Part shown: positions 16,887-26,076 of the stretch, in pieces | Layout of the letters: every line of letters begins with the position of its first letter | How positions within the stretch are numbered: position 1 is the first letter of the stretch | DNA from: an uncultured Christensenellaceae bacterium | GTDB lineage: Bacteria; Bacillota; Clostridia; Christensenellales; Borkfalkiaceae | Direction: 5' to 3' | DNA length: 29,425 nucleotides | NCBI GenBank assembly: GCA_910588615.1 | Contig: CAJUOI010000026.1 | Location: 1 to 29,425 of the forward strand | Program-made: the position numbers and the translations under genes | The notes under the pieces: model-generated | What the model was told of the DNA's origin: nothing | Databases searched by the model: none | Seen by the model: only the letters and a program-made list of their open reading frames with translations

Positions 16887-17873
16887 ATGCTTACCATTAA
16901 AGACGTTGCGAGAGAAGCACATTTATCTCCGACCACCGTATCACGCGTATTGAATAATCGAGGATATATCAGCGAAAAAACGCGTAAGCTCGTTTACGAT
17001 ACGATGGAAAAGCTCAATTATCACCCCAACAAGATTGCGCGGTCTTTACAGAGCAATACTTCCAATCTGATTGCGATTTTAGTTCCCGATTCAAGCAACC
17101 CCTTTTTCGGCGAACTCGTTACCTGTGTGGAACGGCAATGTATGAAACACAACTATCGCTTGATTTTGTGCAACTCCTTTGACACCTACGAAAAGGAATC
17201 GCGATATCTCAAACTGTTGCAGGAACAGAATATCGACGGACTGATCGCTTGCTCGCACATTCTCGACGAGAACAGTTATAAGAATATCTCTTTGCCCGTC
17301 GTATCCTTCGATAAGGATTACAGGAACGATAAAATCCCCATTGTCTGTTCGGACAACTATCTCGGCGGAACGATTGCCGCGCAGCACCTGCACGAAAAAG
17401 GCTGTAAACGCCTTCTGCATATCGCCGGTCCCCTGACCGACAAAAGCCTGTTGGGACACGGAAGATTTTTCGGCTTTAAGAACTATTGCGAAAAGAACGG
17501 GATCGACGTTGTGACTTATTCAACCGAAAACCATTTCTCCGTGGAGTATTACCGCGAATTCATTCTGTCAAGCGTACGCGAAAGTCTTGATTCATTTGAC
17601 GGAGCGTTCTGTTCTAACGACCTGATTGCATTTGCTCTCTTTCAGATCCTTCAGGAACAAAATATTCCCGTTCCCAAAGCGTTCAAAGTCGTTGGATTCG
17701 ACCACACGATATTTACCAAGACCGTTTCCCCAAAGCTCACGACCGTTGCGCAGAATATTCCGCTGATAGCCGAACACCTTGTAAATACGCTTTTGGAAAT
17801 GCAGAACGGCGGCTCCCCGGAACGGGGCGTCGTAAAACTCGACGTCAGGCTCATCCGGGGCGAAACAACTTAA
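16887..17873 (+). CDS. LacI family transcriptional regulator of the fructan locus
   Basis: This 328-residue protein has the classic LacI N-terminal helix-turn-helix (TIKDVAREAHLSPTTVSRVL, residues 3-22) and hinge helix (HPNKIARSLQ, about 51-60). A periplasmic-binding-protein-like effector domain follows (LIAILVPDSSNPFFGELV ... VVGFDHTIFTKTVSPKLTTV). The start ATG has AGAGG five bases upstream. It is the only confident plus-strand gene and is flanked by its own promoter, an operator and a terminator. Family members normally repress sugar genes until a sugar or sugar phosphate binds. Matching operator copies at the fructokinase and transporter promoters indicate that it controls the whole locus. 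The effector is probably fructose, sucrose or a phosphate derivative (inference). Confidence 0.94.
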   Translation: MLTIKDVAREAHLSPTTVSRVLNNRGYISEKTRKLVYDTMEKLNYHPNKIARSLQSNTSNLIAILVPDSSNPFFGELVTCVERQCMKHNYRLILCNSFDTYEKESRYLKLLQEQNIDGLIACSHILDENSYKNISLPVVSFDKDYRNDKIPIVCSDNYLGGTIAAQHLHEKGCKRLLHIAGPLTDKSLLGHGRFFGFKNYCEKNGIDVVTYSTENHFSVEYYREFILSSVRESLDSFDGAFCSNDLIAFALFQILQEQNIPVPKAFKVVGFDHTIFTKTVSPKLTTVAQNIPLIAEHLVNTLLEMQNGGSPERGVVKLDVRLIRGETT

Positions 17874-17884
17874 TTACCGCCAAT

Positions 17885-17922
17885 CCCCTCTCCCTCTTTG
17901 CGTGAGAGGGGTCTTATTTTCT
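17885..17922 (+). terminator. lacI terminator
   Basis: CCCCTCTC (17885-17892) pairs with GAGAGGGG (17904-17911), followed by TCTTATTTTCT. It lies 12 bases after the lacI stop codon and between the two convergent genes. It might also stop the minus-strand operon, though that side lacks a clear T run. Confidence 0.8.
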
Positions 17923-17940
17923 CCGCATATATAGGATGGA

Positions 17941-19632
17941 TTATACGGATGGATCGGTTTTTTCAAACAAACGGCAGGCAAAGTCTCCGTTTGACCAACT
18001 GCTGTTGGTAGCGCCCTTGTCGTCCGTTTCCTTTGCTTCGGAGAATTCAATAAATACGTATATCTTGTCGCCTGAATTCAACCCCGTAATATCGCGTGTT
18101 GCATCCGCACCGTGTCCGTCTAAACTGATAAACTCCGAATATTTGCAAACGCCGTCTTGCGAAAGCACCGCAATGCGTACATTGGCGTTGGTATAAAGGT
18201 TTGCATGGGATTCATGGGGAAAATATTTATAGTTAAGCGCAATCGTATAGCTTGTATTTGATACGTTTTCGCCAACCGTATACGAAAGCGTCGACCAAGA
18301 GCCGTTCAGCCAACCTGCCTTGATTTCGGATATCAAGTCGCCGTTTTCGTTTTTGACCAGCCAAGCCTCTCCGTTATATTCCTTGCTCTCCGTAAATAAG
18401 AACGATTCGTTATTACCCGTGCTCCCCGGCAATCTGCCCTCGGTCGGCGCAGACCAATTATAATCCGAATGCCCGAACGTCCAGCCGCTTTCCCTACCCG
18501 AAACGCCGTTTCTGTAATCGGACACGTAGCCGTCAAGCTCGTACGCTACGCCGTTTTCGCTGTAATCGCACCCCGAACATTCCAAATGCCGCATTCCCGT
18601 TGCATAATATGTTGCGGGTGTATCGACAATGTACTGCATTTCATGCGCAGTACGCGAGCTTTCGTCGATCGCATCGCATTCCGTGCATTGCGAATAGTGC
18701 TCGGTATCGGAATGATGTAAGATATAGTTGTGTTCACCGGTCGCGGGTATTTCCTGCGTTTTCTGCGCATGGCAGCCACTGCATTCGTATAAGCTGCTTC
18801 CCGCCGAGCCGCAGGTTGCGGGGGTAAGAACTTCTTTCACAACAAAGTTGTGTTCGCCTTTGGGAATCGATTCCTGTTTGGTCGCACCGCATTCGCATTC
18901 ATAATCTATACGTCCGTCTTCGGCGCAGTCGGCGGGAACGCGGTTCGTCTCCTTCCAAACGCCGTGAGCGCTTTTATCCGTTCCATAATCGCAATATTTG
19001 CACTCTTGCCAATGCTCCTCGTCCGTATAACGCCAAACAAGAGAATGCTTGCCCGTAACGGGAATCTCTTTCTCTGTGGTTGCCGTGCAATCCGTACATT
19101 CGTACAGCGCACTCCCCGCCGCCGAGCAAGTCGCCTCTTCAACCGTTTTGATAAACCTTTCGAAATGATGTTCGCCCGTTGCCTGCATCTCTCTCGTTTC
19201 CGTAATGTGGCAGATTTCGCACTCATACTTCATGCTTCCCGTTTCCGAACAGGTGGGCGCTTTTAACTGACTGCCCTCGTCCCATACGTGTTCGAGATGA
19301 GCGGGAACCGCCTCGTAATCCTTTTCTCCGCACACGGTGCACTTATATGTAATCGTACCTTCTTGCGAGAGATCGGGCTGTTCCAAAACGCCCTCATCCC
19401 AGGAATGCGTTGTGAGCTTTGCGATTTTCTCCGTTTTCGTTTGGTTGCAGACAGTGCAGGTGAAAGTCCATTCGCCCTGCACGGCACAGGTAGCTTCGCG
19501 CGTAACTCTTCCGCCGTCCCAGTTATGCTCGACGCAAGCTTCTTCCTCTTCGTTGCCACAGGCAGCGAGCCCCAACACGGAAGCCGTTACAAGCGCCGCC
19601 GTCAAAATTATAATACACCCTTTCCTTTTCAT
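17941..19632 (-). CDS. Lipoprotein with nine Cys/His-rich CxxC repeats and a C-terminal sugar-locus module
   Basis: This 563-residue lipoprotein has lipobox GLAAC (Cys25). Residues about 30-365 consist of about nine tandem units of 30-45 residues of the pattern H-x-W ... ATC ... YECxxCxxxxxxEIPATGEH. Two units are a shorter type (DEEHWQECKYC, DTEHYSQCTEC). Such repeats are common in gut Firmicute surface proteins, but their function is not established; the paired Cys could bind metal or form disulfides. Residues about 368-563 form a beta-rich module resembling the C-terminus of the neighbouring GH32-like lipoprotein (shared NGEAW/NGDAW, EIKAGW/EIKSDW and GDKIYVF/GDTVYLI). No catalytic signature is seen. 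As the last gene of the fructan operon, 20 bases after the previous gene, it is probably a surface binding or display protein. Confidence 0.8.
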   Translation of the reverse strand: MKRKGCIIILTAALVTASVLGLAACGNEEEEACVEHNWDGGRVTREATCAVQGEWTFTCTVCNQTKTEKIAKLTTHSWDEGVLEQPDLSQEGTITYKCTVCGEKDYEAVPAHLEHVWDEGSQLKAPTCSETGSMKYECEICHITETREMQATGEHHFERFIKTVEEATCSAAGSALYECTDCTATTEKEIPVTGKHSLVWRYTDEEHWQECKYCDYGTDKSAHGVWKETNRVPADCAEDGRIDYECECGATKQESIPKGEHNFVVKEVLTPATCGSAGSSLYECSGCHAQKTQEIPATGEHNYILHHSDTEHYSQCTECDAIDESSRTAHEMQYIVDTPATYYATGMRHLECSGCDYSENGVAYELDGYVSDYRNGVSGRESGWTFGHSDYNWSAPTEGRLPGSTGNNESFLFTESKEYNGEAWLVKNENGDLISEIKAGWLNGSWSTLSYTVGENVSNTSYTIALNYKYFPHESHANLYTNANVRIAVLSQDGVCKYSEFISLDGHGADATRDITGLNSGDKIYVFIEFSEAKETDDKGATNSSWSNGDFACRLFEKTDPSV

Positions 19633-19652
19633 AAATTTTTCCCTTATTTAAT

Positions 19653-22600
19653 TTATTCGTAAATATTGAACGCTACGTGTCCCTTATGATAGCCTACACC
19701 TTCGCGGAAGAAAATAAGATACACCGTATCGCCTTCTTCTGCCGAATAAGAAAATTCATTGTATTCCCAATCTTTACTATATTTCCCGGAATCAATAAAC
19801 TTTGCAGTTTTTATATTTCCTTCCGAATCGACAAGCACGATTCTTGCAGAAAGTCGCGTTTCCTCCTCATGCTCGCCCGAAAATTTCACTTCTAACGCGT
19901 ATTTCCCCGATTTGGAGAACGTATAGCCGAGCGCAACGTCGTATACCTCGAAATTCTCTGCACAGATCCAGTCGCTCTTAATCTCGATTCCGCTCACGCC
20001 GTCTTGCACCCATGCGTCGCCGTTAAACTGCGTGCATGACTCGAAGAAAAGTTTCCCTTCTCCCTCGTGTGCGAAAAAGTTGTCGATATATCCGTATTTC
20101 CAACTACCCGAAGAATCGCTTGTATCAAAATCTTCGTTGTAATTTGCAACCCTCTCGAACCCCTCGAAGTCGTTACCCGACTCCGAACGGCGCAACACGG
20201 AAAAGCTATAATTTGCCGCCGCCACGCCGTTGTCCGAAAGATAGCCCGCATTTCGAATTGCGAACGAAATACAATCCCCCTCTTTTACGGAAAGCGTTAC
20301 GGTATCGGTACGCAAACCCCAATCAGCTCCCGTGAGGTATTCCAGAACACGGTTGCGGTTATGATAGAGCTGAACGAGAATATAGCCGCCGTCCGCTTCC
20401 GTAGGATTCACGCCGAGACCGATATCGATCGTTCCCGTTTGCGTTGCGATATAAGTAACGCCCGCCGAATAGTGCGCGCCCGTCTTAATCCAATCGGCTC
20501 TGACGATAAGATCGTCTCCGACCGTAGGTTCGGTATACTGAATCTCCCACTCTTCGACGGCGTTTTCATTGAAGTTGGAGCACGGCTGCATTTCATCGAT
20601 TGCTTTGCCGTAAGTGTAGACGAAACCGTTCGTTCCCTGCTTACCGAAGCTACTCTGCGCCGTAACGACGGAATGGCTGCTCGGTGAAATTTCCACGTCA
20701 AAGGGATTTTCAAACGTTCTCTCATTGACGCCAAGAGGCAGAAGATTGCTCTCAGATTCGGAAACCCCGCTTTGCAAAGAGAGCGTATATGCGCTGATCG
20801 CTCCGTTGAAATCAACATACGCTGTAAGCGTATCGCCGATATTTGTTTTTACCGCGCCATGCAGGTACGCCGTTCCTTCCTTTACCTCGACGGAAGAAAT
20901 CGTTGCGCCGTTCTTTTGCAGAACGAGCCTTCCTTCAATCGTTTTGTCGTTAAGGGATACAAGCGCGTTAAAATAACGATCCCCCTCGTCTGTTACCGTA
21001 ACGGAAGATCCTTTGTTTTCGCTTTCCAGCGTCGTTTGCAGATTACGAACGGGAACGTAATAGGTTTGTGCGCCGTCGATTGCGCCTGTAACGTTCACGT
21101 TCTCCTTTGCGCTCACACGGACGGTAAAGGCTTTTCCCGCCTTCACGTTCGCATATCCGAAGAGCGAAAGAACGGCTTTTCCGCTTGCCGAGGCAACCGT
21201 CTTTCCATCGTATATAATTTCCGCGTCCGTATCGCCGTTTACAAGGAGTGCAACGTTTGCGCTCACATAGCAATCTGTATCGGGCGTAATCGTAAATTCT
21301 CTGCTCTCTCCGCTTTGCAATGAAAAACCACCTTGGAAATCCAAATCCTCCTGTGAAGGCGCGAACATTGTTATATCCGTAAATTCCACGATACCGTCTT
21401 GCGCAAACAAGGCAATTCTGCGGTTGCCCGCATTGCGCACCTTAAAGGTAAACGCTACGCCTTCGATATAGAGCACAAAATTCGAACCCTCCGCAAAAAC
21501 GTCGATTTGATAATCGGTATTTGCATCGAGAGAAAGGAAATTCGACGCCATCTCGCTGTTCTGCCCGTACTGCGCCTTAATCTTTCCCGCGGACGGATCA
21601 ATCGTTACCTTCACCGCATCGTATAAATTGTCCTTTAACCCGAACACGAGCCCGAACTCGGATGCCTCCGAAGAAAAGTTTACTTTCATGCTCAGGCGAT
21701 ATTCCAACTTTTCGCTCGCAATCGGATCGTACGACCCGTTTGAACTGACGAACAGCAGACTGTCGTTCTCAATCAAGAGCGGCTGCTTTACGTCGAAATG
21801 GCTTGCATACGACTGCGGATAAGTAAGCGACAGTACGCCGTCTGCATTTTGAACAAGCGTGTGCGCCACAAGATTTCCGCCCCAAGCATATTTGTACGTT
21901 GCGTTGACGTCGCGCTGCGCCGCCCAGCCTACGAGCACGGTTTCATTACCTTGCGCAACCTTTCCCGCATAAAACACCTTGCTGTCAAGCTGCGGGTTCG
22001 CAGGTTCGCGCCAGCCCTCGGAAGGATTCTCCGAACATAGATAATAAACGCAAGCTTTGCTCCCCGAGAGCGCATAGGAAGAAATTGCCAATTCTTCCGT
22101 ATCGCCCATATTCAAATCCTGTGCGGAATAGGTGATATAATATTTGCCGTTCCACTCGAAGTAAGTAGGACATTCAAGCACGTTAAACCCGCGTGTATCG
22201 GTATAGAGAATTTTCGGCTCTCCCACAACTTCCAGAGATTCGCTCAATTGGAACTGCGCAAGCACGGCTTTATCGTTCTTTCTTGTCGAAACAATACAAT
22301 AGAAGCATTCGTCCGATTCATCCCACCGCACTTCGGGGTCGCGGAAATCGTCGGTAAAACCGTATTCGGAAGGATAAATGATAAAATCTTCCTGCTTTTC
22401 AAAATTTTCGAGATTATCTTTGGACACTGCCACGCGGATCGTTTCCGCACCCGATGCAAGATGCCCCGTATAAAAGAACAAGTATTCGCTCTCATGTTTT
22501 ACGATGCTTCCCGTACCGATCATCGCCTCGCCGCCGTTGGAATCTCCTGCGGGGAGAACAAGTCCTTTTTCTTCATAATGTACGAAGTCTGTGGTATCAA

Positions 22601-22889
22601 CTCTGTAAACGGGATGCGAAGAAACACCGCCACCGTCTTTTAAGTAGAAGATATGGTACACGCCGTTTTCATAAAACGGCATAGTATCGCCGACTCTGCT
22701 GCCATCGGCGGGTTTATAAAACACCTCGTAGTCCGCAAGCGCTTCCAATTCCGCGCCGTTCTTCTCGGACAAATCTTCCGAGATGTATTCATAATCCTTC
22801 TCCGCTCCTCCGCCGCACGCAGCCAAGCCGCATACGGATAGCACCAAAATCCCCGAAAGGATTCCGCTCAAAATCTTTTTCCCCTTCAT
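19653..22889 (-). CDS. GH32-like lipoprotein, large, with repeated C-terminal modules
   Basis: This 1078-residue lipoprotein has lipobox GLAAC (Cys25). The five-bladed propeller fits GH32: Asp68 in RVGDTMPFYENG replaces the usual WMNDPNG box, with Asp184 in DFRDPEV and Glu239 in LECPTYFEW. The three acids expected for nucleophile, stabiliser and acid/base are therefore all present, although the first motif is of a divergent subtype. A GH32 C-terminal or concanavalin-like sandwich follows (about 395-510). Then come beta domains and two related modules (about 730-910 and 918-1078) that share IVRADW/IEIKSDW and GD-x-I/V-x-F/L strands. It probably acts on fructans or fructosides at the cell surface and binds them through the C-terminal modules. 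It starts 10 bases after the cytoplasmic GH32 gene. Confidence 0.87.
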   Translation of the reverse strand: MKGKKILSGILSGILVLSVCGLAACGGGAEKDYEYISEDLSEKNGAELEALADYEVFYKPADGSRVGDTMPFYENGVYHIFYLKDGGGVSSHPVYRVDTTDFVHYEEKGLVLPAGDSNGGEAMIGTGSIVKHESEYLFFYTGHLASGAETIRVAVSKDNLENFEKQEDFIIYPSEYGFTDDFRDPEVRWDESDECFYCIVSTRKNDKAVLAQFQLSESLEVVGEPKILYTDTRGFNVLECPTYFEWNGKYYITYSAQDLNMGDTEELAISSYALSGSKACVYYLCSENPSEGWREPANPQLDSKVFYAGKVAQGNETVLVGWAAQRDVNATYKYAWGGNLVAHTLVQNADGVLSLTYPQSYASHFDVKQPLLIENDSLLFVSSNGSYDPIASEKLEYRLSMKVNFSSEASEFGLVFGLKDNLYDAVKVTIDPSAGKIKAQYGQNSEMASNFLSLDANTDYQIDVFAEGSNFVLYIEGVAFTFKVRNAGNRRIALFAQDGIVEFTDITMFAPSQEDLDFQGGFSLQSGESREFTITPDTDCYVSANVALLVNGDTDAEIIYDGKTVASASGKAVLSLFGYANVKAGKAFTVRVSAKENVNVTGAIDGAQTYYVPVRNLQTTLESENKGSSVTVTDEGDRYFNALVSLNDKTIEGRLVLQKNGATISSVEVKEGTAYLHGAVKTNIGDTLTAYVDFNGAISAYTLSLQSGVSESESNLLPLGVNERTFENPFDVEISPSSHSVVTAQSSFGKQGTNGFVYTYGKAIDEMQPCSNFNENAVEEWEIQYTEPTVGDDLIVRADWIKTGAHYSAGVTYIATQTGTIDIGLGVNPTEADGGYILVQLYHNRNRVLEYLTGADWGLRTDTVTLSVKEGDCISFAIRNAGYLSDNGVAAANYSFSVLRRSESGNDFEGFERVANYNEDFDTSDSSGSWKYGYIDNFFAHEGEGKLFFESCTQFNGDAWVQDGVSGIEIKSDWICAENFEVYDVALGYTFSKSGKYALEVKFSGEHEEETRLSARIVLVDSEGNIKTAKFIDSGKYSKDWEYNEFSYSAEEGDTVYLIFFREGVGYHKGHVAFNIYE

Positions 22890-22899
22890 TGCTATCCCC

Positions 22900-24219
22900 T
22901 CATTCTTCCGAAAATTTCGCTGCGCTCAGTTCTGCGACACGGACGTCGGATACGTTTCCTTCGAGCTGCCTGAATAGCGTTTTGATTTTATTCTGACGGT
23001 AGAAACGGAAGCTGACCGCGAGATTATTCACAAGCATTTCGACGATCGTGCCGTCGCAGACAATCTCCACAAAATTCTTTCCGTTTGACTTTACTTCCAG
23101 CTCTCGCTCGTCTGCCTGCTTGGTGAGACTGTTGCGGATAATCTTCGTCTTTCCTTCTCCGAATTCGATTAAAACGCTTCCGTGCTCACTCTTCAAAATT
23201 TCAACCTTTGAATTTTTATCCGCCGTAAAAGTAATGCGAGAAATCTCCGCGTCGGCGTTGCAAACGGCTTTTCCGTTGAACGTCGTAACAGACAAATCTC
23301 TTTTATAAAGACTCAATAAGCTGTTCGTAAAATGAAATTCGGGCTTGTTGCCGTTCAGGCGCATGATGCGCGGAATTGCAAGACAGCCGCTGTATGTACC
23401 GTCTACGGACGAGGTTCCTATGAGGCTCTCTTTCTGCCAGCCGAAGAGAACTACCTCCCCGCCGAAGCCGGTTGCAAGATTAGTCGCATAAAAACAGTTT
23501 ACCCCGTAATCCACATAATCTTCATTTAATAAAGTAAAGGTTTTACCGTCGAACTCACCGACGGCATATTTTACTACGTTCTCCTTTGCGAGCGAATAGA
23601 GAAGTACGATTTTTTTCCCGAATACCGCCACGTTGGGACATTCGGGAATGTCCGTTTCATATTCGGGCGTAAAGAGAATCCCCTCATAAACCCAGTGGTT
23701 TAGCTCCTTATCCGTAGCGCGGTACAAGAAAATATGTCCGCGGTCGGAAATCCCTGCCATAACCATGTAATGCGTTCCGTTCCATTCGAATACGAACGGA
23801 TCGCGCCACTCCACTACGGGAAACGGATGAATGTCCGAAAAAATCCCGCAACCGTTGCGTTTGATTTCAGAAAAACTTTCGTCCGCATCACAAATAAACT
23901 GTTTTGCACGGCGCTGAACGGCATCGTCCTCGAACCCAATCGAAGTATAATAAATTTTATAACCGTCCTGCACTTTGGTAGCGCAACCCGAAAAACAATA
24001 CCGCTCTCCGTTTTTGATATCGGGCGCGAGCTTGATCCCCTTGCGCGTCCAATCGATTAAATTTTCACTGGTCGCATACGCCCATTGAATATTCCCCCAA
24101 TCGCTTCCTTGGGGATTGTACTGATAAAACAGATGAAATTTTTCCCCGTCGAACACTGTACCGTTGGGGTCATTCATCCAATTCTTTGCGGGGGCAAAAT
24201 GTATCTTCGGTCTTTCCAT
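22900..24219 (-). CDS. Cytoplasmic GH32 beta-fructosidase (sucrose/fructo-oligosaccharide hydrolase)
   Basis: This 439-residue protein has no signal peptide and so is intracellular. The GH32 active site is complete: Asp17 in NWMNDPNG, Asp140 in EWRDPFVF, and Glu193 in PECPNV. Other family motifs are FHLFYQYNP and the region around YCFSGCA. The C-terminal sandwich (about 310-439) ends the usual length for this family. Because the locus encodes an ABC importer rather than a PTS, the substrate is probably unphosphorylated sucrose or short fructo-oligosaccharide rather than sucrose-6-phosphate (inference). Released fructose would go to the fructokinase at 28114-29022. The gene follows the permease by 10 bases, with RBS AAGGAGT. 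Confidence 0.94.
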   Translation of the reverse strand: MERPKIHFAPAKNWMNDPNGTVFDGEKFHLFYQYNPQGSDWGNIQWAYATSENLIDWTRKGIKLAPDIKNGERYCFSGCATKVQDGYKIYYTSIGFEDDAVQRRAKQFICDADESFSEIKRNGCGIFSDIHPFPVVEWRDPFVFEWNGTHYMVMAGISDRGHIFLYRATDKELNHWVYEGILFTPEYETDIPECPNVAVFGKKIVLLYSLAKENVVKYAVGEFDGKTFTLLNEDYVDYGVNCFYATNLATGFGGEVVLFGWQKESLIGTSSVDGTYSGCLAIPRIMRLNGNKPEFHFTNSLLSLYKRDLSVTTFNGKAVCNADAEISRITFTADKNSKVEILKSEHGSVLIEFGEGKTKIIRNSLTKQADERELEVKSNGKNFVEIVCDGTIVEMLVNNLAVSFRFYRQNKIKTLFRQLEGNVSDVRVAELSAAKFSEE

Positions 24220-24229
24220 GTTTTACTCC

Positions 24230-25132
24230 TTACATATCCTTGATGCCTTGTGTGGCAATTCCTTCGATATAATATTTCTGCAAGCACATAAACACAATGA
24301 GTACGGGAACGGTTACCACGGCAAGCGACGCCATCACCGTGCCCCAATGATAGGGCGAAGCGGTACTGAACGATTTAATGGCAAGCTGTACGTTAAACCA
24401 TTGACTGCTCGTGAGCGTTAACAACGGCCAATAGTAATCTCCCCACTTTCCGATAAATTCCAAAATCAACACCGTTACAAAAACCGGAACCGCTGTGGGA
24501 ACGATAATTTTGAAATAGGTCTTAAAGGGTCCCGCGCCGTCGATTTCCGCCGCCTCGATGAGCGCTGTAGGAATGCCTAAGAAAAACTGACGGAACATGA
24601 AGATATAAAAGCAACTGAAAAAGCTCGGTAAGATCACGGCAAACGGCGTGTTCAACATACCCAAACCCCGCACAACCAAATAGAGCGAAAGCGTGATCCC
24701 TTCGAAGGGAATAATAAGCATAATGACGATAAACGTCGAGATCAACTTATTTCCCTTGAAGTTAATTTTCGCAAGCGCATAACCCGCCATGGAGTTTACG
24801 ATAAGTACCCCGATCACGGTCCCGAGCGCATACAGAAGCGTATTTCCGAAATACTGCAACATGGGGATACGCGTAAACACCGAAGCAAAGTTGGAAAACG
24901 TAAAATACTCGGGTAACAAATCCGCAAACGAAGTGATTTGCGAAGGCAAATCTCTTGCGGGATTGAACGCAGAAACAAAAAGGAAAATCAGCGGGAAAAG
25001 AAACATAAGTCCCAGCAAGGTATTAACGATATACATAATAACCTTGTGAACCGTTCGTTTGGTCTTCCCGTTCGTCTTTGTCTTGCGGTTCTTCTCGGGA
25101 TGCTTGCTATCGGTCATAACGGTTTCCGTCAT
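24230..25132 (-). CDS. ABC sugar transporter permease (MalG type), fructan locus
   Basis: This 300-residue membrane protein has a polar, Lys-rich N-terminus (about 30 residues) and TM1 (VIMYIVNTLLGLMFLFPLIF), with further TM segments. The EAA loop is EAAEIDGAGPFKTYFKIIVP. Its ATG is one base after the stop of the partner permease, in the same TGATATG arrangement as the permease pair of locus 1. It would form the channel for oligofructose with the 25134-26060 product. Confidence 0.93.
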   Translation of the reverse strand: MTETVMTDSKHPEKNRKTKTNGKTKRTVHKVIMYIVNTLLGLMFLFPLIFLFVSAFNPARDLPSQITSFADLLPEYFTFSNFASVFTRIPMLQYFGNTLLYALGTVIGVLIVNSMAGYALAKINFKGNKLISTFIVIMLIIPFEGITLSLYLVVRGLGMLNTPFAVILPSFFSCFYIFMFRQFFLGIPTALIEAAEIDGAGPFKTYFKIIVPTAVPVFVTVLILEFIGKWGDYYWPLLTLTSSQWFNVQLAIKSFSTASPYHWGTVMASLAVVTVPVLIVFMCLQKYYIEGIATQGIKDM

Positions 25133-25133
25133 A

Positions 25134-26060
25134 TCAATAAGCTCCTCCTATCATGTGTTCGCGGTATTCCTTATATTTCCCAACGCCCTTCATCGCAAAG
25201 TTTTTTCCGACGGTCGCCAACACAAACACGATGGTAAAAAGCATGGAAATTGCCGAACCGTATCCGACGAGTTTCTCGCTCATATCCTTTTGGAAAATAT
25301 AATACACAATCGTAATCGTGGAATAATCCACGCCGCCGTCGGGTGTTAAAATCTGCACTTGCGTGAACATCTTAAACGCGCCGACCAGCGTTATAATAAG
25401 CACAAAACTCGATATGGGCGCAATGCCGGGAAGCGTAATATGCACAAATTTATTCCATGCCGACGCGCCGTCGAGCTCCGCGGCCTCGTAAAGCTCCTTG
25501 GAAACTCCCTGCAACCCTGCCAGAATAATTATCATTTGATAACCTGCACCCTGCCAAACAGACATGAACACAATACAGAGCATTGCCTGCGAAGGATCGT
25601 TCAAAAAGCCCTGCGACGCAATTCCAAGCGAGTTTAAAATCAAATTGAACACACCGCCGTCCTCTTTATACAGAATTTCAAACAAGAGGGAGACAACCGT
25701 CATAGAAGTGATAACGGGTGCAAAGTAGGCAAGCTTGAACACGCCGTAGCCCTTGAACGTTTTATTCGCAAGCAGGGCAAGCCCCAACGCAACGGCACAT
25801 TGTACGGGCACGGTGATTACGACAAATAAAAGCGTATTTGTAATTGCCTTACCGAACAGCTCGTCGTGGAAAATGTTCGCATAGTTTTCAAATGTAAATT
25901 TCATGGCTTCCGGTCGCAGCATATAAAAATCGGTAAAGCTGAAACCGAAACACATGATAATGGGAACGACAAGGAAGACAGTACCGAACACAAGGGCAGG
26001 TAGCATAAACAGCCAACCCGTACGGTCAATTCTTTTTTGCCGTAAAGAAGTTTTGCTCAT
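25134..26060 (-). CDS. ABC sugar transporter permease (MalF type), fructan locus
   Basis: This 308-residue membrane protein has TM1 LFMLPALVFGTVFLVVPIIM and an EAA motif YEAAELDGASAWNKFVHITL, as in MalF/UgpA-type subunits. It follows the binding-protein gene after 16 bases and is coupled to the downstream permease. The order binding protein, MalF type, MalG type is standard for this transporter family. Confidence 0.93.
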   Translation of the reverse strand: MSKTSLRQKRIDRTGWLFMLPALVFGTVFLVVPIIMCFGFSFTDFYMLRPEAMKFTFENYANIFHDELFGKAITNTLLFVVITVPVQCAVALGLALLANKTFKGYGVFKLAYFAPVITSMTVVSLLFEILYKEDGGVFNLILNSLGIASQGFLNDPSQAMLCIVFMSVWQGAGYQMIIILAGLQGVSKELYEAAELDGASAWNKFVHITLPGIAPISSFVLIITLVGAFKMFTQVQILTPDGGVDYSTITIVYYIFQKDMSEKLVGYGSAISMLFTIVFVLATVGKNFAMKGVGKYKEYREHMIGGAY

Positions 26061-26076
26061 AGTTGCCCCTTTCGTA

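Noticed and set aside
16806..16922. Upstream extension of the GH32 gene by 39 codons
   Set aside because: It would cross the lacI start, operator and promoter and place a non-signal sequence before the signal peptide. The ATG at 16805 has a good ribosome site.
17941..19632. CRISPR or DNA tandem repeat in the Cys-rich gene
   Set aside because: The repeats exist at protein level only; the DNA units differ in length and sequence and stay in frame.
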